A stretch of DNA of 64,000 bases from Adiantum capillus-veneris (GCA_014529385.2 CM043971.1:61226209-61290208), one strand, 5' to 3'; counted from the stretch's first letter, positions 23,485 through 35,154 are shown. Notes: generated by a model not told the origin, from the letters alone. Numbers and translations are program-made.

Positions 23485-24832
23485 TTACGGACTGAAATAA
23501 TCTTCGGGTTGACGGCTGGCAAGGTGGTCTTTAAGTGCAGGTAAAGCTTTTTCATATTTGATTTTTATTTCTTTGCCTGGAATCGGTAAAAATTGCATAG
23601 TGACTCTGTTCTTTAGCTCAATGCCGGAGTAGCCTACAAATCTGGAAGTTAGGTTGCTAATCATTGGCCCAAAAATCTTCGTTTGCCAAGTGAAAAACCC
23701 TATGTAGAACGCTTCCTCAAATGCCAACATATTATGATATGGTAAGAACATGCAGCGGGTGTAGAAGCCATAGAGGACTTCTTCGGAAGGTTGGCCGCTT
23801 AGGTCGTAGCATAGACCCTTATTTCCCTCAAGGAAAGACATCCACGATGCTCCTAATTTCCCTGGCTCATGAAAGGCTTCAATGTGCACAGCATTTGGAA
23901 AATTTTGTAGAGCATAGCACATGAGAGATTAGGGAGACTTTTGAAGAATGCTATGGCGCCCGTTAGGGTTTTCACCATGTATTCCTCTATCAGTGTTCCC
24001 TTTCTTGGAGCTACCAATCTCGGATAATTCAGCCATGTAGGCTGCTTCTTTGTCATTGCCTCATGTGATTGCCACGTCCTTACTCTTGGTACATGACAAA
24101 AAGTTGGGTCCTTTTGAAGTGCCGCAAGTTCTCTTGTGAACAAAATCAAGTATCTAGGATTATTGTTTAGCCAAGTCTTTCTCCATGTGGGGTGGACTTC
24201 ATCTGCGCCATCTGCTTGCATGTCTTTATATAGTCGTTCCTTGACCTGTAGGAGCTCTGCCTTGATCAAGGGATATGGTAGTGATTGATGATGCCATTGT
24301 AGATTGATTTGGTTGGGAGTGAGTTGAGTAACATTGACAGAATAAAGAATTCTCAACTTCCAATCCATTGTTGCTTTCCACTGCTCATCCCTCTCTTGGG
24401 CAGCCTACTCCTTAAGTGCATCTTCTTCAGCTTTTGAAAATTGGACCATTGGAACTTGATCGGCATATGTTATTGGTACTTGAAATTCTTCTTCTCCACC
24501 TAGCCCTTATGTCGGCTATGTTTCCATAGCAAAAGAGATTGAGTGGAATATCAATGTGGGGTTGTTTTGACGTACCTGCTTCTTCCTACATCTCTTGTTG
24601 TCCATCTTGGAGTAGCTGGTTAACTCTCTTGAGCTCTACCATCTCCTTGAGCAGCTCTTCTTCTCTTTGTACCCGCCTTAATGCAAGGTCTCTACGTTGT
24701 GAGTTCGCTAGCTTTAGCTCTAGCTCGAGATCTTTATTCTTTTTCTCCAGTGCTTTATACACTTTGTCTGTACCTTTGATCGAGGCAATTGCGGGATTTT
24801 CTCTTATCTGTCAACACAAGAAAGTTGCCTAA
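23485..24832 (-). pseudogene. 3'-terminal ORF of an LTR element: coiled coil plus unknown domain
   Basis: Minus strand from about 24810: a strong coiled coil (LEKKNKDLELELKLANSQ, VQREEELLKEMVELKRVNQL), a TAG near 24590, then a frame change into EFQVPITYADQVPMVQFSKA, a TAG near 24405, and a longer block MDWKLRILYSVNVTQLTPNQ continuing to about 23935. A frameshift there leads into the last block (CYALQNFPNAVHIEAFHEPG to DHLASRQPEDYFSP, end 23485). It lies immediately before the polypurine tract and LTR, where Ty3 elements carry integrase or an extra ORF. I recognise no integrase, chromodomain or envelope motif. It may be an extra ORF, or a gag of a pol-less element. Confidence 0.5.
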
Positions 24833-24867
24833 TGTTCATTTTGTCCCTGCCAAAAGCTCGATTATCA

Positions 24868-25262
24868 AACGCTTGGCCCGTTTGAAATTATCCATCAAGT
24901 CAATCCAGTCACCTATCGACTCCAATTGCCCTCATCCATGAAATTCCATCCAGTCTTTCATGTCTCAATCCTAGAACCTTGTCACACATCTAAAATCCTA
25001 GGAAGAGCCTTACAACCACCTCCTCAGGTTGAGATTCAAGGACATGAGGAATATGAGGTTGAGAAAGTCCTAGATTCTTCAGTTTTGCATGGCAGGCTAC
25101 AGTACTTGGTGCATTGGAAAGGCTATGATGTCAGTGAACAAACATAGGAACCAGCACACAATCTTCAGCATGCATCTCTCAAAGTTTGAGAGTTCCATCA
25201 ACAGCTTTCATGGAAGCCCCATTCAAGGAACACCATCACTTCTCATGGATCTCGTCGCTAGA
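24868..25262 (+). pseudogene. Chromovirus integrase C-terminus with chromodomain
   Basis: The frame reads GPFEIIHQVNPVTYRLQLP, then FHPVFHVSILEP (end of integrase) and a chromodomain: EYEVEKVLDSSVLHGRLQYL, VHWKGYDVSEQT, then a TAG where the family has Trp, then EP. Chromodomains direct chromoviral insertion to methylated-histone chromatin. The 5' part of pol is missing: the fragment abuts the minus-strand ORF at about 24.83 kb, so an insertion or deletion breakpoint lies there. A Gly-rich tail and purine run GAGGAGGGGG (25261-25270) lead into the LTR. Confidence 0.85.
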
Positions 25263-25372
25263 GGAGGGGGTAATGTCAAGGATGCTTGAGAGTTAGTCAT
25301 TGCCTGCATCATTTCCCTATGTCATCACCTACATCATCACTAGAAGTCTCTAGAAGAATCTAGAAGGATCTA

Positions 25373-25440
25373 GAAGATTCTAGAAGGTTCTAAAAGTATC
25401 AAGGAGATTCTAGAAGTTTCTAGAAGCTTGGAGAAGATTC
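25373..25440 (+). promoter_or_regulatory. Array of heat-shock-element-like repeats in LTR U3
   Basis: GAAgaTTCtaGAAggTTC at 25373-25390 and TTC/GAA units phased every 5 bp from 25408 to 25440 match the nGAAnnTTCn consensus bound by heat-shock factors. More imperfect copies lie at 25341-25372 and 25441-25510. They sit 130-200 bp upstream of the TATA box. Confidence 0.6.
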
Positions 25441-25572
25441 TGAAAAAATCTAGAAGTTTTTGGAAAGATTTAGAAAGTTGAAGAAGAATCCAGAAGGTTC
25501 TAGAGGATCCTAACCTCCTCAAGAAGAACCTAGAAATCTCTAACCTCCTCAAGTATCCTCCTCAAGCACTAG

Positions 25573-25580
25573 TATAAATA
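25573..25580 (+). promoter_or_regulatory. LTR TATA box
   Basis: TATAAATA followed by GGGG, in a plausible position between U3 repeats and a pyrimidine-rich transcribed leader. Confidence 0.65.
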
Positions 25581-25879
25581 GGGGTCTTGGGGCACAAGCC
25601 CCTCAGTCTTGCCAACACCAATTGTGAGGCTCCTATGAGGAAATCTCTCTTTTGGTCTTCTGCTCAAGTCTTGTCCTTGCAATCAAGACTTGTCTTGTAC
25701 TCAAGTCGTGTAATCCAAGTCTTGTATATAGCTCTCTTAATAAAGTATTAAGTCTTATAATCAATATTAAGCTTATCATTAAGTCCAAGTTCTTGTACAT
25801 TGTGAGCACCTCCTCTTGCTCTCTTCTAGCTCTATACGCACTCATAACACCTTGGCTCTGGGCTACGACTCTCAACATT

Positions 25880-26500
25880 TCCTTAGCATTTTGATTTTAT
25901 CATGACCTCTAACGAAGGGCCCAAAAATTCCAAAAATTGTTTGATCACACATTACCACTACAAACTACCACCTTTAGTCGGGCATCTCTTTGGACTCAAG
26001 ACCTTGACTGAGGAGAGGTCACTTTGGCTAACTCCATAAGACTCACATTTCCTATATGAATGCCAATGAGCTTGAGAAAACAACTAATGTCATGCCTACC
26101 AAGGTGACCAAAGTGGAATAGATGACCCCCCAACAAAACTTCAATTGCCCATATCTTGGCCATTAGACTCCGATTATTGACTTGAAAAGACCTACACACT
26201 CCATATGTTGAGCACTTCACATCTATCAACTCACACACGCTTTGATCATCCCTTTGCACCTATCCAACATGATGACAAACTACAAATCATCCATGGCTTC
26301 TACTGGCAATCCCTTGAGCTATATACCTCCAATTAACAAGCCACCCATACTAGTGTATAGAGCACCTAGACTAGTGTATAGAGCACTTTGAGAGCCACCA
26401 ATTGCACTTCCAATTCTATAGTTTGAAAAATCTGACCAAGTACGTTTGAAAGGCCCTATTGTAGAGAACCTAGGCCCAAATAACCCCAAAAAACATGCAC
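25880..26500. other. No recognised gene
   Basis: Low-copy sequence. A small direct repeat CTAGTGTATAGAGCACY occurs twice at 26351-26385. The minus-strand ORF at 25996-26259 carries no motif I know. Confidence 0.4.
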
Positions 26501-26857
26501 ACATGCATCCATTTGTGTGCCCTTAACTTTCATACCTACTTTATTGCCCTGCCATATAAACTTTTGAGCATCCATAGATCCGCCTTGTTCTTCTCTTTGA
26601 CTATATAAGCATGCCTAATTAATAGGTCTACGAAACATAAGGGAAAATACAACATAAAAGGGAATAGTCTAGTGTAAACCGCTAATGAGTGAGGTGAGTA
26701 GATAAGTGTGCCATCACTTCAGAGGTAGACCAGCTCAGTGTAGCAGAACTATAGTATCACTGGCAAAGATATGTGTATCCACCAAGGCATGCAAGTGATG
26801 ATGATTGTTGATGGTATCCATCCAAGAGTCATACATGTTGAGCTTGACATCTTAACA
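26500..26857 (-). mobile_element. Ty1/copia 3' LTR remnant
   Basis: On the minus strand the purine run AAGGAGGAG is followed by TGTTAAGATGTCAAGC, the typical copia PPT-LTR junction, just after the RNase H fragment. A TATA-like GCTTATATAG lies near 26600-26609. The far end is undefined. Confidence 0.55.
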
Positions 26858-26901
26858 CTCCTCCTTAATCTCAATGCCATCTCTTGTATCCCAAGAATCA
26901 C

Positions 26902-27250
26902 TCAAACTTTTTGTAGCTTTTGCGCTCCAAGGGCCTTTGTGAAAATACCTACAACATGCTCATCCATTGCCACGTACTCAAGGTTGATGTCGCTTACTAA
27001 GACCTTCTCTCTAATGAAGTTGTATTGCACCTCAATGTTCTTTGTCATGGCATGAAACATTAGGTTTTGTTTCAATTTTATGCTGCTAAGGTTGTCACAA
27101 TAGATGACAAATGGCCTCTGTACCTGTACTCCAAAACTATTAGGTAGCAGTCCTAGCCATGCTACCTCACATGCTAGCAGCACAACACCCCTGTACTATG
27201 CATTTGTACTTGAAAGAGCAATCGTAGGCTGATTCTTAATACTCCATTTG
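26902..27250 (-). pseudogene. Ty1/copia RNase H fragment
   Basis: Minus strand: WSIKNQPTIALSST, an in-frame stop, YRGVVLLACEVAWL, then VIYCDNLSSIKL, FHAMTKNIEVQYNFIREKVL and EHVVGIFTKALG. These are the conserved blocks of copia RNase H at the end of pol, and the fragment is followed as expected by a polypurine tract and LTR. Everything upstream is gone, replaced at about 27.25 kb by SINE-like sequence. Confidence 0.85.
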
Positions 27251-27261
27251 ATAGCAATACA

Positions 27262-27785
27262 CAACAAGGGCCAATAGCTTGATAGTAAAGTGTTGTCCTC
27301 TTACCCTCATGGGGTGAGTTCAACCCTCCTTCATGCAAGTGTTAAGCGGGCCGCACAGCCAACAGCGCCAACGAAAGCCTTCGGTGCCTCGGTGCCGTTG
27401 AGTTGCCGATCGATTTTACCTTGGTCGTCCGCCTTAGTTGTGCGCTGTGGAGGGCGTAGATGGGGCGGTCGTGGTTGGCTCTAACTGTTTGTCCACGCGT
27501 TGTTTGCACAAAAACATGCACTTTTCTTCTTTTTACTGCACAGTCGAGACGTCGTTTTCTGCGAAACGTGGGGGAGAAGCAGGGCATCACACACACATGC
27601 AAGCCTCTTTCAGCCTCCTCCCAAAAAATAGCTCGGATACCAGTGAAAGGGCGGTGGTAATGCATGTGCTAGTCTCCACCCAACCGTGATATCTTATAGC
27701 CTCCCCCTAGTGTACACACTGTCCGGCCGTGCCGGTGGCCTTGCCCATAGGACCCATGTCCTTACACCTCACTTTTTTTTCTCAA
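27262..27785 (+). mobile_element. SINE-like sequence with tRNA-like head and T-rich end
   Basis: CAATAGCTTGATAGTAAAG resembles an A box and GGGGTGAGTTCAACCC, about 40 bp on, a B box. A GC-rich body unlike its AT-rich surroundings follows, ending with T8 at about 27772-27779. This is the layout of a tRNA-derived SINE. ORFs in the GC-rich body on both strands have no recognisable motif. The limits are uncertain and no second copy was found. Confidence 0.35.
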
Positions 27786-27954
27786 CTAATTTTAAGGGTT
27801 TTCTTGTCATGACTTTGAGTGGACATTCACTAATGCTAGATGTTGCACCTTTTTCATCGTTGGAGAGGACGGAAAGATTTTGATAGTCCACATGTGGAGT
27901 AGGTTTTACTTAGACAAACCAAATTTTTCTCTTTCCACTCGGCAACAACCTTGT

Positions 27955-28232
27955 GAACATGATTATAAAATTCATGTCCTTGCACTATGGGTGCTTGTCC
28001 ACATAAATAAGAGCTTGTATTGTGTGAATGTCATTGACATGATGAAGATCTTGAATATATGGTAGCAAATCCCCAAGGAGGATATTATCCTTATGAACAT
28101 GATTATAAAATTCATGTCCTTGCACTATGGGTGCTTGTCCACATAAATAAGATCTTGTATTGTGTGAATGTCATTGACATGATGAAGATCTTGAATATAT
28201 GGTAGCAAATCCCCAAGGAGGATATTATCCTT
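27955..28232. repeat. 140-bp tandem duplication
   Basis: 27955-28094 is repeated at 28095-28232 with one or two differences. The unit contains the C-terminal codons of the phosphatase pseudogene on the minus strand, so the outer copy is a duplicated gene end. Confidence 0.9.
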
Positions 28233-29208
28233 CTCATAACCATTGAATGAATGCAGAAAAATACAATTCAATGCAGGATTAACACATCCCTTTAATGGTG
28301 CATCATCTACTAGAAGCATTCTTTTTTGCATCAATTCCAAATTTTGTTGATGCAATAGCCAACGGTTTGAAAAGTGATTCTGCTCCTGGGCTATCTAGGC
28401 GAGTGATTCTTGATTCTTCACATTAGTGACATTGGCTTTGTCCCCAAATCATAAAGAATGGGAACTTTTTTCCAGAATCCTTATCTAGAATCTGGATGAT
28501 GTCCATTACATGTGTATCATTAGCGACTGATTATATCTCAACATTGAAATTACTAAGTAGGGTCTTTAAAAACTCAATGCAACCTGGTCGTAAAACAATA
28601 TACTCATGTCGAAACTTTAAGCTCTTCATTTGTTTGGACTTGTGCCAACATCGTCTTAAAAGCAATCCATGCAAGCTCACTATTATGATTAGCATTGGTC
28701 TGTCATTGGATGAAAGGTCCAACTAACCATGCACCCTAGCTCCCAAATCTTAAGTTACTAAAATGTTCTAGATGGATTCTTGCTCTAACCTGGTATATTT
28801 TTTGGAACTTGCATCACCTTCTACTCCCATAGCATCACTCTTCAAATTCTTCTCCAGTGGCTACAATAGTTGACCTTCATGAACTTGTAGATTTTTGTTA
28901 ACTTCTTCAAGAACTTTGTGGCTACTATGGAGATCCATAGAATCTTCTACTTCCATAGCATCACTCTTCAAATTCTTCTCCAATGGCTGCAAAAATTGAC
29001 CTTTTGGAACTTTTATATGTTTGTCAAATTCTTCAAAAACTCTTTGGTTACTATGGAAATCCATAGATTCCTTCTCAAAAGGTTCAATTTCTTCAAAATC
29101 ATTTGTTCCAACAATCTTAGGTGAAACTTTGTCAACCTCAATCTCAAAAGGTCTAGTATCTTGAAAATCCTTTGTACCAACAATCTCATGTGAGACTTCG
29201 TCGATCAC
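28125..29208 (-). pseudogene. FCP1/HAD-type phosphatase-like pseudogene
   Basis: The minus strand encodes two tandem units of about 45 residues (SMDFHSNQRVFEEF and SMDLHSSHKVLEEV, both leading to PLEKNLKSDAM). Then come RPMLIIIVSLHGLLLRRCWH, YIVLRPGCIEFLKTLLSNF and NVEI, and, after stops and a frameshift, RMLLVDDAPLKGCVNPALN and PYIQDLHHVNDIHTIQDL. Order and spacing match the FCP1 homology domain of plant HAD phosphatases (RPG..EFL and VDD-P motifs). The catalytic DxD loop is altered: SLHG stands where the family has DLNG-like residues. At least four stops are present. Probably a captured or retained host-gene fragment. Confidence 0.65.
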
Positions 29209-29209
29209 A

Positions 29210-29680
29210 ATATTGTGTCAAAGGACTGCAAGTTTTAAAAGACACCTATTGTTAGCTTTGTCACACTCTTGGAAGGAAATGAGAGAGTATCCAAATGACA
29301 TGTTTTCGATCTCAAAATAAACAATATAGCTAGTTGAAAACTTAGGACCACCCTAAAACGACTTATGGTTGCATGGTCAACTTTGACTACAAGGTGTTGA
29401 CAATACATTTCTTGAAGGAAAACACATTTTACTCTATGTGGAAGAAGGGTCATAGAGTGAAATTTGAAGGTATCTTGAAGATTTCTTGAAGCTTAAAATA
29501 CGTTTTCTATGGTCTTAGGTCCATAAGGAATTTTCTTTGTAGGTAATTAAAAATAGAAAAAATCTATCGTCTTGGGACCATAGGGTACTTTATACCCATT
29601 AGACCCTCTACATTGGAAAAATATTAACTTAGAATTATAGGGTGCTCTCTATATGATCCTATGACCATAATGCCTGGGGG
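29210..29680. other. No gene seen
   Basis: Non-coding transition with the first CCATAGG and TTAGGG-like repeat words (29505-29680). Confidence 0.4.
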
Positions 29681-29818
29681 ATTCAACATGGAAAACTTTA
29701 CCGCACCATTTAAGTGCAAGGGAGGGGGGTTTTTTACAAGTTACATAAGCATATAAGTTAGGGGTAGGCCCCCAATAATTTATTTCCCAAGCTTAAAAAT
29801 AAGGGAGGGGGGTATCAT

Positions 29819-29851
<33 letters not shown>

Positions 29852-30255
29852 TGACCCCGATTGATTGCTTGTAACGATTGGTCAACAATATGCACTAGAA
29901 CTTGGATGAATTTAGGGGAAGTTTTTTATCAAGTCACACATCAAATTTTGCATCAAGCCGGTCATAGAGATAAGGACTGATTTGGAGAAGGTCAAGGGTT
30001 AATTTACACATGCTTTGGATGGGTCAAAATTGGACAAGCTGTAGCTAGAGTACAGGCTGATTGGGCACATAGTTTGAAAGTCAAACTAAGACATATTGAG
30101 GATACATCTAGTTATCAACAGAAGTGGTTCCTTAGTACGTTGCCAGTCACTATGCTACACACTTTTTGACCAGTTTTACTTATTAGATCATGTCAAACCT
30201 AAATTTTATATGTAATATAGAGGTATGGTAGTATTCTTCATTGATTGTCATATAA
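29680..30255 (-). repeat. Dispersed repeat, copy 2 (inverted)
   Basis: Reverse-complement match to 5190-5860 over about 570 bp with the blocks in the same order. It is interrupted by a homopolymer of about 30 G at 29821-29850 and by roughly 140 bp of extra sequence. Confidence 0.65.
29821..29850. repeat. Poly-G run
   Basis: About 30 consecutive G, at a point where the other repeat copy has a short CCCCC run. Exact length is likely unreliable in sequencing. Confidence 0.9.
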
Positions 30256-30499
30256 GGGTGAAAGCATGTTAATGTGACGCGCTTTTTGTGCTAGTTAGCA
30301 GTTTTAAATAAGGACATGTTAAAATAATTGGGCGTCCGGTAAAATTTTTACAAGTAATCTTAAAATTTATCGGAAGTTGTACATTTGGATTTCTTGTTCC
30401 GAGAGCTTTCTATTGATATATCATATGCTATATATCTTGAATACGTAACTCATGTTATTCTACTAGCTAGCATATGTAAAAAGTGTGCTAGTTAGCATT

Positions 30500-32270
30500 A
30501 TTCAGGACATCAAATTCAATGGCACTTAGGGCCATAGGCCTACCATGGTGCCAATGTAGGTTCCCTTGAATGGTCTAAATACTCCTTGAAAAATATAACA
30601 TTGACACATAGGCCACATTGTCATAGGGCCATAAGTTGTCCTCTATTTTGATGAGAGATCTTATGGACCTACGTCCATATGGTGGCACTCCATAAACTCA
30701 AGGGCCATAGGTTGTCCTCTATTCCAATTATAGGTCTTATGGCTCTATGGCCAGAGGAATACCATGGTGCATATATAGGTGCCCTTGAATGGTCTAAATG
30801 CTTTTTGAAATTATATACATTGACACCAAGGCCACCCTCAGGCCCTAGAGCCTTATGTTTCCTTCTATTATTATGAGATATATCCAATGGCCCTAGGGCC
30901 ATAGGGTGCCAATGTAGAAATTCAAGGGCCATAGGTCACGCTCTGTTCAAAACAAAGGATCCTATGGTATTAGGGCCATAGGTCTACCTTGATACTCATG
31001 TAGATGCCCTTGAATGGCCTAAGTGATCTTTCAAAGCTTTTACATTGATACCTAGGCCACCCTATGGCCCTAGAGCCATAGGTTTCTCTCTATTCTAATG
31101 AGAGATCATATGGAGTTAGAGCCATTAGATGTGAATGTATAACATAATGGCCAAATGTTTCCATCTCTTCCAACGAGAGATCCTATGGCCCTATGGCCAG
31201 AGGTCTGCTATGGTGTCCATGTAGGTGCCCTTGAATGCCCTTGAATGTTTCCATCTCTTCCAACGAGAGATCCTATGGCCCTATGGCCATAGCAGACCTA
31301 TGGCCCTATGGCCATAGGTCTGCTATGGTGTCCATGTAGGTGCCCTTGAATGGCCTACATACTAGCCTGTACGCTGACAATTAGGCCAACCTCTTTCCCT
31401 AGGGCCATAGAGTGTGAATGTATAATCTCAAGGGCCATGGTTTACCTTTATTATAATGAGACATCCTATGGACATAGGGACATAGGGACATGGTTTACCT
31501 TTATTATAACGAGACATCCTATGGACATAGGGATGACATGGTTCCCATGTAGGTACCCTTGAATGGCCTAGATGCTCTTTTATACCTTTAACATTTGCAC
31601 CTAGGTCACTCTCGGGCCTAAGGCTATAGGTTGACCTCTATTGTAATGAGAGATCATATGTGCCCAGGGCCATATGATGCCAATGTATAAGATCAAGGGC
31701 CATAGCTTACCCTCTATTGTAATAATGAGAGATTCTATGTCCCTAGGGCCGTAGGCTCTCCTCTATTGTAATGAGAGATTATATGGTGCTACTAAGGGCC
31801 TTATGGTCTCAATCTACAAGCTCAAGGGCCATAAGTTTCTCTATAATCTAATGAGATATCATGTGGCCCTAGGCCCATAGGGATGTCATGATGACCATGT
31901 AGGTGCCCTAGAATGACCTAAATGCTTTTTGAGAGATTTTACATTGACACCTAGGTTGCTCTCTGGTCCTAGGGCTATACGTTTTCCTTTATTCTAATGA
32001 GAGATCATATAGCCCTAGGACCATAGGGTGTTAATGCATAAGCTCAAGGACCATATATTGCAATCCATTGTAATGAGAGATACTATGGACCAAGAGCCAT
32101 AGGACTCAAGAGCCTTAAATTTTCCTCTAATCAAAAGAGAGATTTGAATATGGTATTAGGGCCAAACTGTACCAATGTATAAGCTCCATCACCATAGGTT
32201 GAGAGTCCTTATGGCCCTATGACCAAACTCTTGGAGAGATAAATTACATTGACACTCTGTTTTTTTGGGA
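30500..32270. repeat. CCATAGG-rich degenerate tandem repeat
   Basis: Units of roughly 100-200 bp built on ATGGCCCTAGGGCCATAGG (itself a palindrome), CTCTATTCTAATGAGAGATC and CATGTAGGTGCCCTTGAATG. A local duplication of about 85 bp lies at 31155-31340. No coding potential. Confidence 0.85.
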
Positions 32271-33847
32271 CACATGACATTAATCATCGCAAAAAACTAC
32301 ATAGGTACTCTCTTTATGTGTCTTGAAGACTTTACAAGAGCTTAAAATACACCTTTTCATGATCTTAGGGCTATATGGATAAGATTTTTTATAGGTATAA
32401 ATGGAGAAAACTTTATAGCCTTAGGCCTATAGGATGCACCTCTATATTTGCACCATGTGGCCCAAGGACCTTAGGATTTCTAGAGCACAGAGTGTTGATA
32501 ATAAGTTTCTTTAAGAAAAACATATTTCATCATGTGGATCTGTGTTGGTATCTTTAAGAATCTACTAGAGCCTAAAATATGTCTATCTTTGTCTTTAGGG
32601 CCGTTGGGATAGGATTCCTTGAATATATAATATAAAGAGAACTCTATAACCTTTGGATTGTAGTAGGGTTTTTTTTTAATGTGTCACCCTATGGTCCTAA
32701 GGACATAGGATATATATGGAGTATTGTAAAACCTCAGGATTGTAGGGTAACTTTTGCAGGAATAAAAAAGAGAGAACTCTATAACCTCAACATTGTAGGG
32801 TACTTTCTGCATGTAGAACCCTATGGCCCTAAGGCCATAGGGTGTTTTTTGTATGTACCGTTACTAAGGTGACATAGAATTTATGGATTAATTGCTTATA
32901 TATGAAAAGAACTAATCTATAGCTTTTGGACAATATGACATAGTTTAGTGAAACAACTTCTTTGCCTATTTACTTAGCATTATGTACATTCTAATTACAA
33001 AGGGTGCCTTCTATATGTGTTGGAGCCTTATTATCCTAAGACCATAGGGTGACCAAGGTGCCCATCAAGAGAATAACATAATCATATGAAAAGTATCCAA
33101 TGGACCCAAGGATAATGGTGGACTAAGTGTCCTTCTAACTAGAGAATCCATTTTGACACCCTTTGGTTGTGGAACCATAGAGGGTACCCTCTATATGGTT
33201 TTGATGACCATAACATGCTTTGTTTTGAGCCTAATGTATTTTAGCTTTATTTTTATGTATTGGTATATTATAACCCTAAGGACAAAGGGCCATAAGGGTT
33301 CATAATAACATAGATCATAGCTAGACAACTGTATGGACTTATGGCCATAGGGTGACAAAGGTGCCCTTTAACATCCTAATCTACTACAATTGAAGAATAC
33401 TCAATGGCCCAAAGGCCATTAATGACCGAACTATATTTGTAGACAATCTATATTGAACTCTATGGCCAAGGGCAATAGGATACCCATTGTATGATTTTAT
33501 GACCATAACATGGTAATCTTTGAACATAATAGCCCGTAGTGTTACATAGATCCTATTTCTCTTTGCTTCTTAAATGTCACTTGGACAATCACACAAAACA
33601 CCCAAAGAAGCTAAAAACATGTGATTTTATTAATACACATCTTGAAGACTACCAAAAGATCTAGACTATGCTACCCCTATGACCTCAAAACCATAGGGTC
33701 CTTTGCAAGTGTATACTATAAAAGGAATTTGAAATTGAACAATAACCTATGTACTTATGAAAAGGGAAGGGTACAATTAATACTAATAATAGTTTTTAAA
33801 GTGTAAAGGGGAGCGTTAAAAAGAGAATTAAAAATAGCTTTGTAAGT
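32271..33847. repeat. CCATAGG-family unit, copy 1, cut by a transposon
   Basis: About 32800-33847 is repeated in direct orientation at 45090-46225 (phrases GCATGTAG..CCTATGGCC, TTTAGTGAAACAACT, AAGCTAAAAACATGTGAT). This copy stops at 33847, where the 11-kb transposon begins, and continues at 44988. Confidence 0.8.
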
Positions 33848-33874
33848 GGCTCAAAGCAAGGGATGGTGGTACAA
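33848..33874 (+). repeat. Left terminal inverted repeat
   Basis: 27 bp, 25 of 27 identical to the inverted right end. It contains GGTGGTAC, the same GGTAC core that fills the introns. Confidence 0.9.
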
Positions 33875-34082
33875 AATTGGTTTTCCTTGACACCACCTAG
33901 GCTTGGTGGGTGTGGTAAGGAGAATCAGACCCAAGTAAAAGATGCAAAATTGAACAAAATGGAGAAAAAATAAAATCAATTTCTTGGAGGCTTTATAATT
34001 TACTCTACTTTATTCTTTTTTCCCGAAACGGATTATAATAGATAAACGACGTGGGTGCAAGAAGTGGGGAAGGAGATTCGGC

Positions 34083-34156
34083 TCTCTCTCTCTCTCTCTC
34101 TCTCTCTCACGCACACACACACACACATTCTCTATTTTTTTCTCTGTGGAGCACCC

Positions 34157-34209
<53 letters not shown>

Positions 34210-34215
34210 CTCCCT
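34083..34215. repeat. (CT)n/(CA)n microsatellites upstream of gene A
   Basis: CT runs at 34083-34108 and 34160-34204 with a CA run between. They occupy the presumed 5' UTR or promoter of gene A. Confidence 0.9.
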
Positions 34216-35154
34216 CTCTCCCTCTCCCACCATACAGCCATGGCAGCTCATGCTAGTACCATATCTTTAGAGATGAGGATGGATACTGAGTGTGATTCCT
34301 TCACCTATCTTGAGTCAAGGGTACCTGCATCTATAGAGGGTGCTATGATGGAAACCAGGAGCATTCATGAACTTGTTAGCAACAACCAAGTTTTTTTGCG
34401 GGACTATTGGGCACAAAAGAAGCGTGAGCAACGACACAAGGAGCACAACCCTGCTAAGAGAGTTGAACTTGCTACAACCAGATCAAGGAACAATATATGC
34501 AAACCAATGACTAGATGTTGGCATCGGCAGACCCAAGGACTAACAACACTAGAACAACAAGAAATTGTAGAGCAACTCATGCATCATCAGCCATTTTCCA
34601 AGTTGAGGAGTTTGGATGTGCAATCAAGTCTTCTTTTCCACGTTCGCAACACATTTACTCAGCTGAAAGTGTCCCACTCTTCAACTAAGCTTTTTGTGAA
34701 GAGAACCTCTTTGACAATGATACTGAACAATGGTGATGAGAGCATAACCACTGTGAACGAGTCCAAAATTGTTCTTGCCTTGGGTGTTCATCGACGTAAT
34801 ATAGTGGTAGCAAGCAGTTGAGAGGGAATGAAAGATGAGGATGAAGTGTTTCCAATTAGTGCTTGTCACAGACAGTTGCCTCTGCATACAAGTATCGCAA
34901 TCGAAACTAGAGATTTGGTGGCCGCTTTCTGGATATCCAAGACAAGAGTTTCTCCTAACAAAAAGGATATCTGTAAGCAGAGGATCGAGGAAAAATGTGT
35001 CATCAAACATCCCATACATCTTCTAGATGATTCTCAGGTAATATGTGTTGCCCACACTGTAATCCTTGCTCGCCTTTTTACTCTTGGATTAACACAGAAT
35101 ACCACAACTTGTTAGCCAATAATCATTGTATGAATACTCACCTCCATAGTACAA

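Larger units (their letters stand above)
25274..25877 (+). mobile_element. 3' LTR of the chromovirus
   Basis: Starts TGTCAAGG right after a purine-rich tract and probably ends CTCAACA at 25877. U3 holds a long run of TCTAGAAG repeats, then a TATA box at 25573-25580. Downstream lie CT-rich leader sequence and a polyadenylation signal AATAAA at 25739-25744. The 3' end is set only by the CA rule, because no second copy is present. Confidence 0.7.

Noticed and set aside
27290..27689. Protein genes in the GC-rich segment (overlapping ORFs on both strands)
   Set aside because: High GC lowers stop frequency in all frames; no motif or start context supports any one frame.
30255..30275. AGGGTGAAAGCATG at 30258, resembling the TIR at 59823
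   Set aside because: The match ends after about 13 bases, with no GGTGGTAC, no target duplication and no gene next to it.
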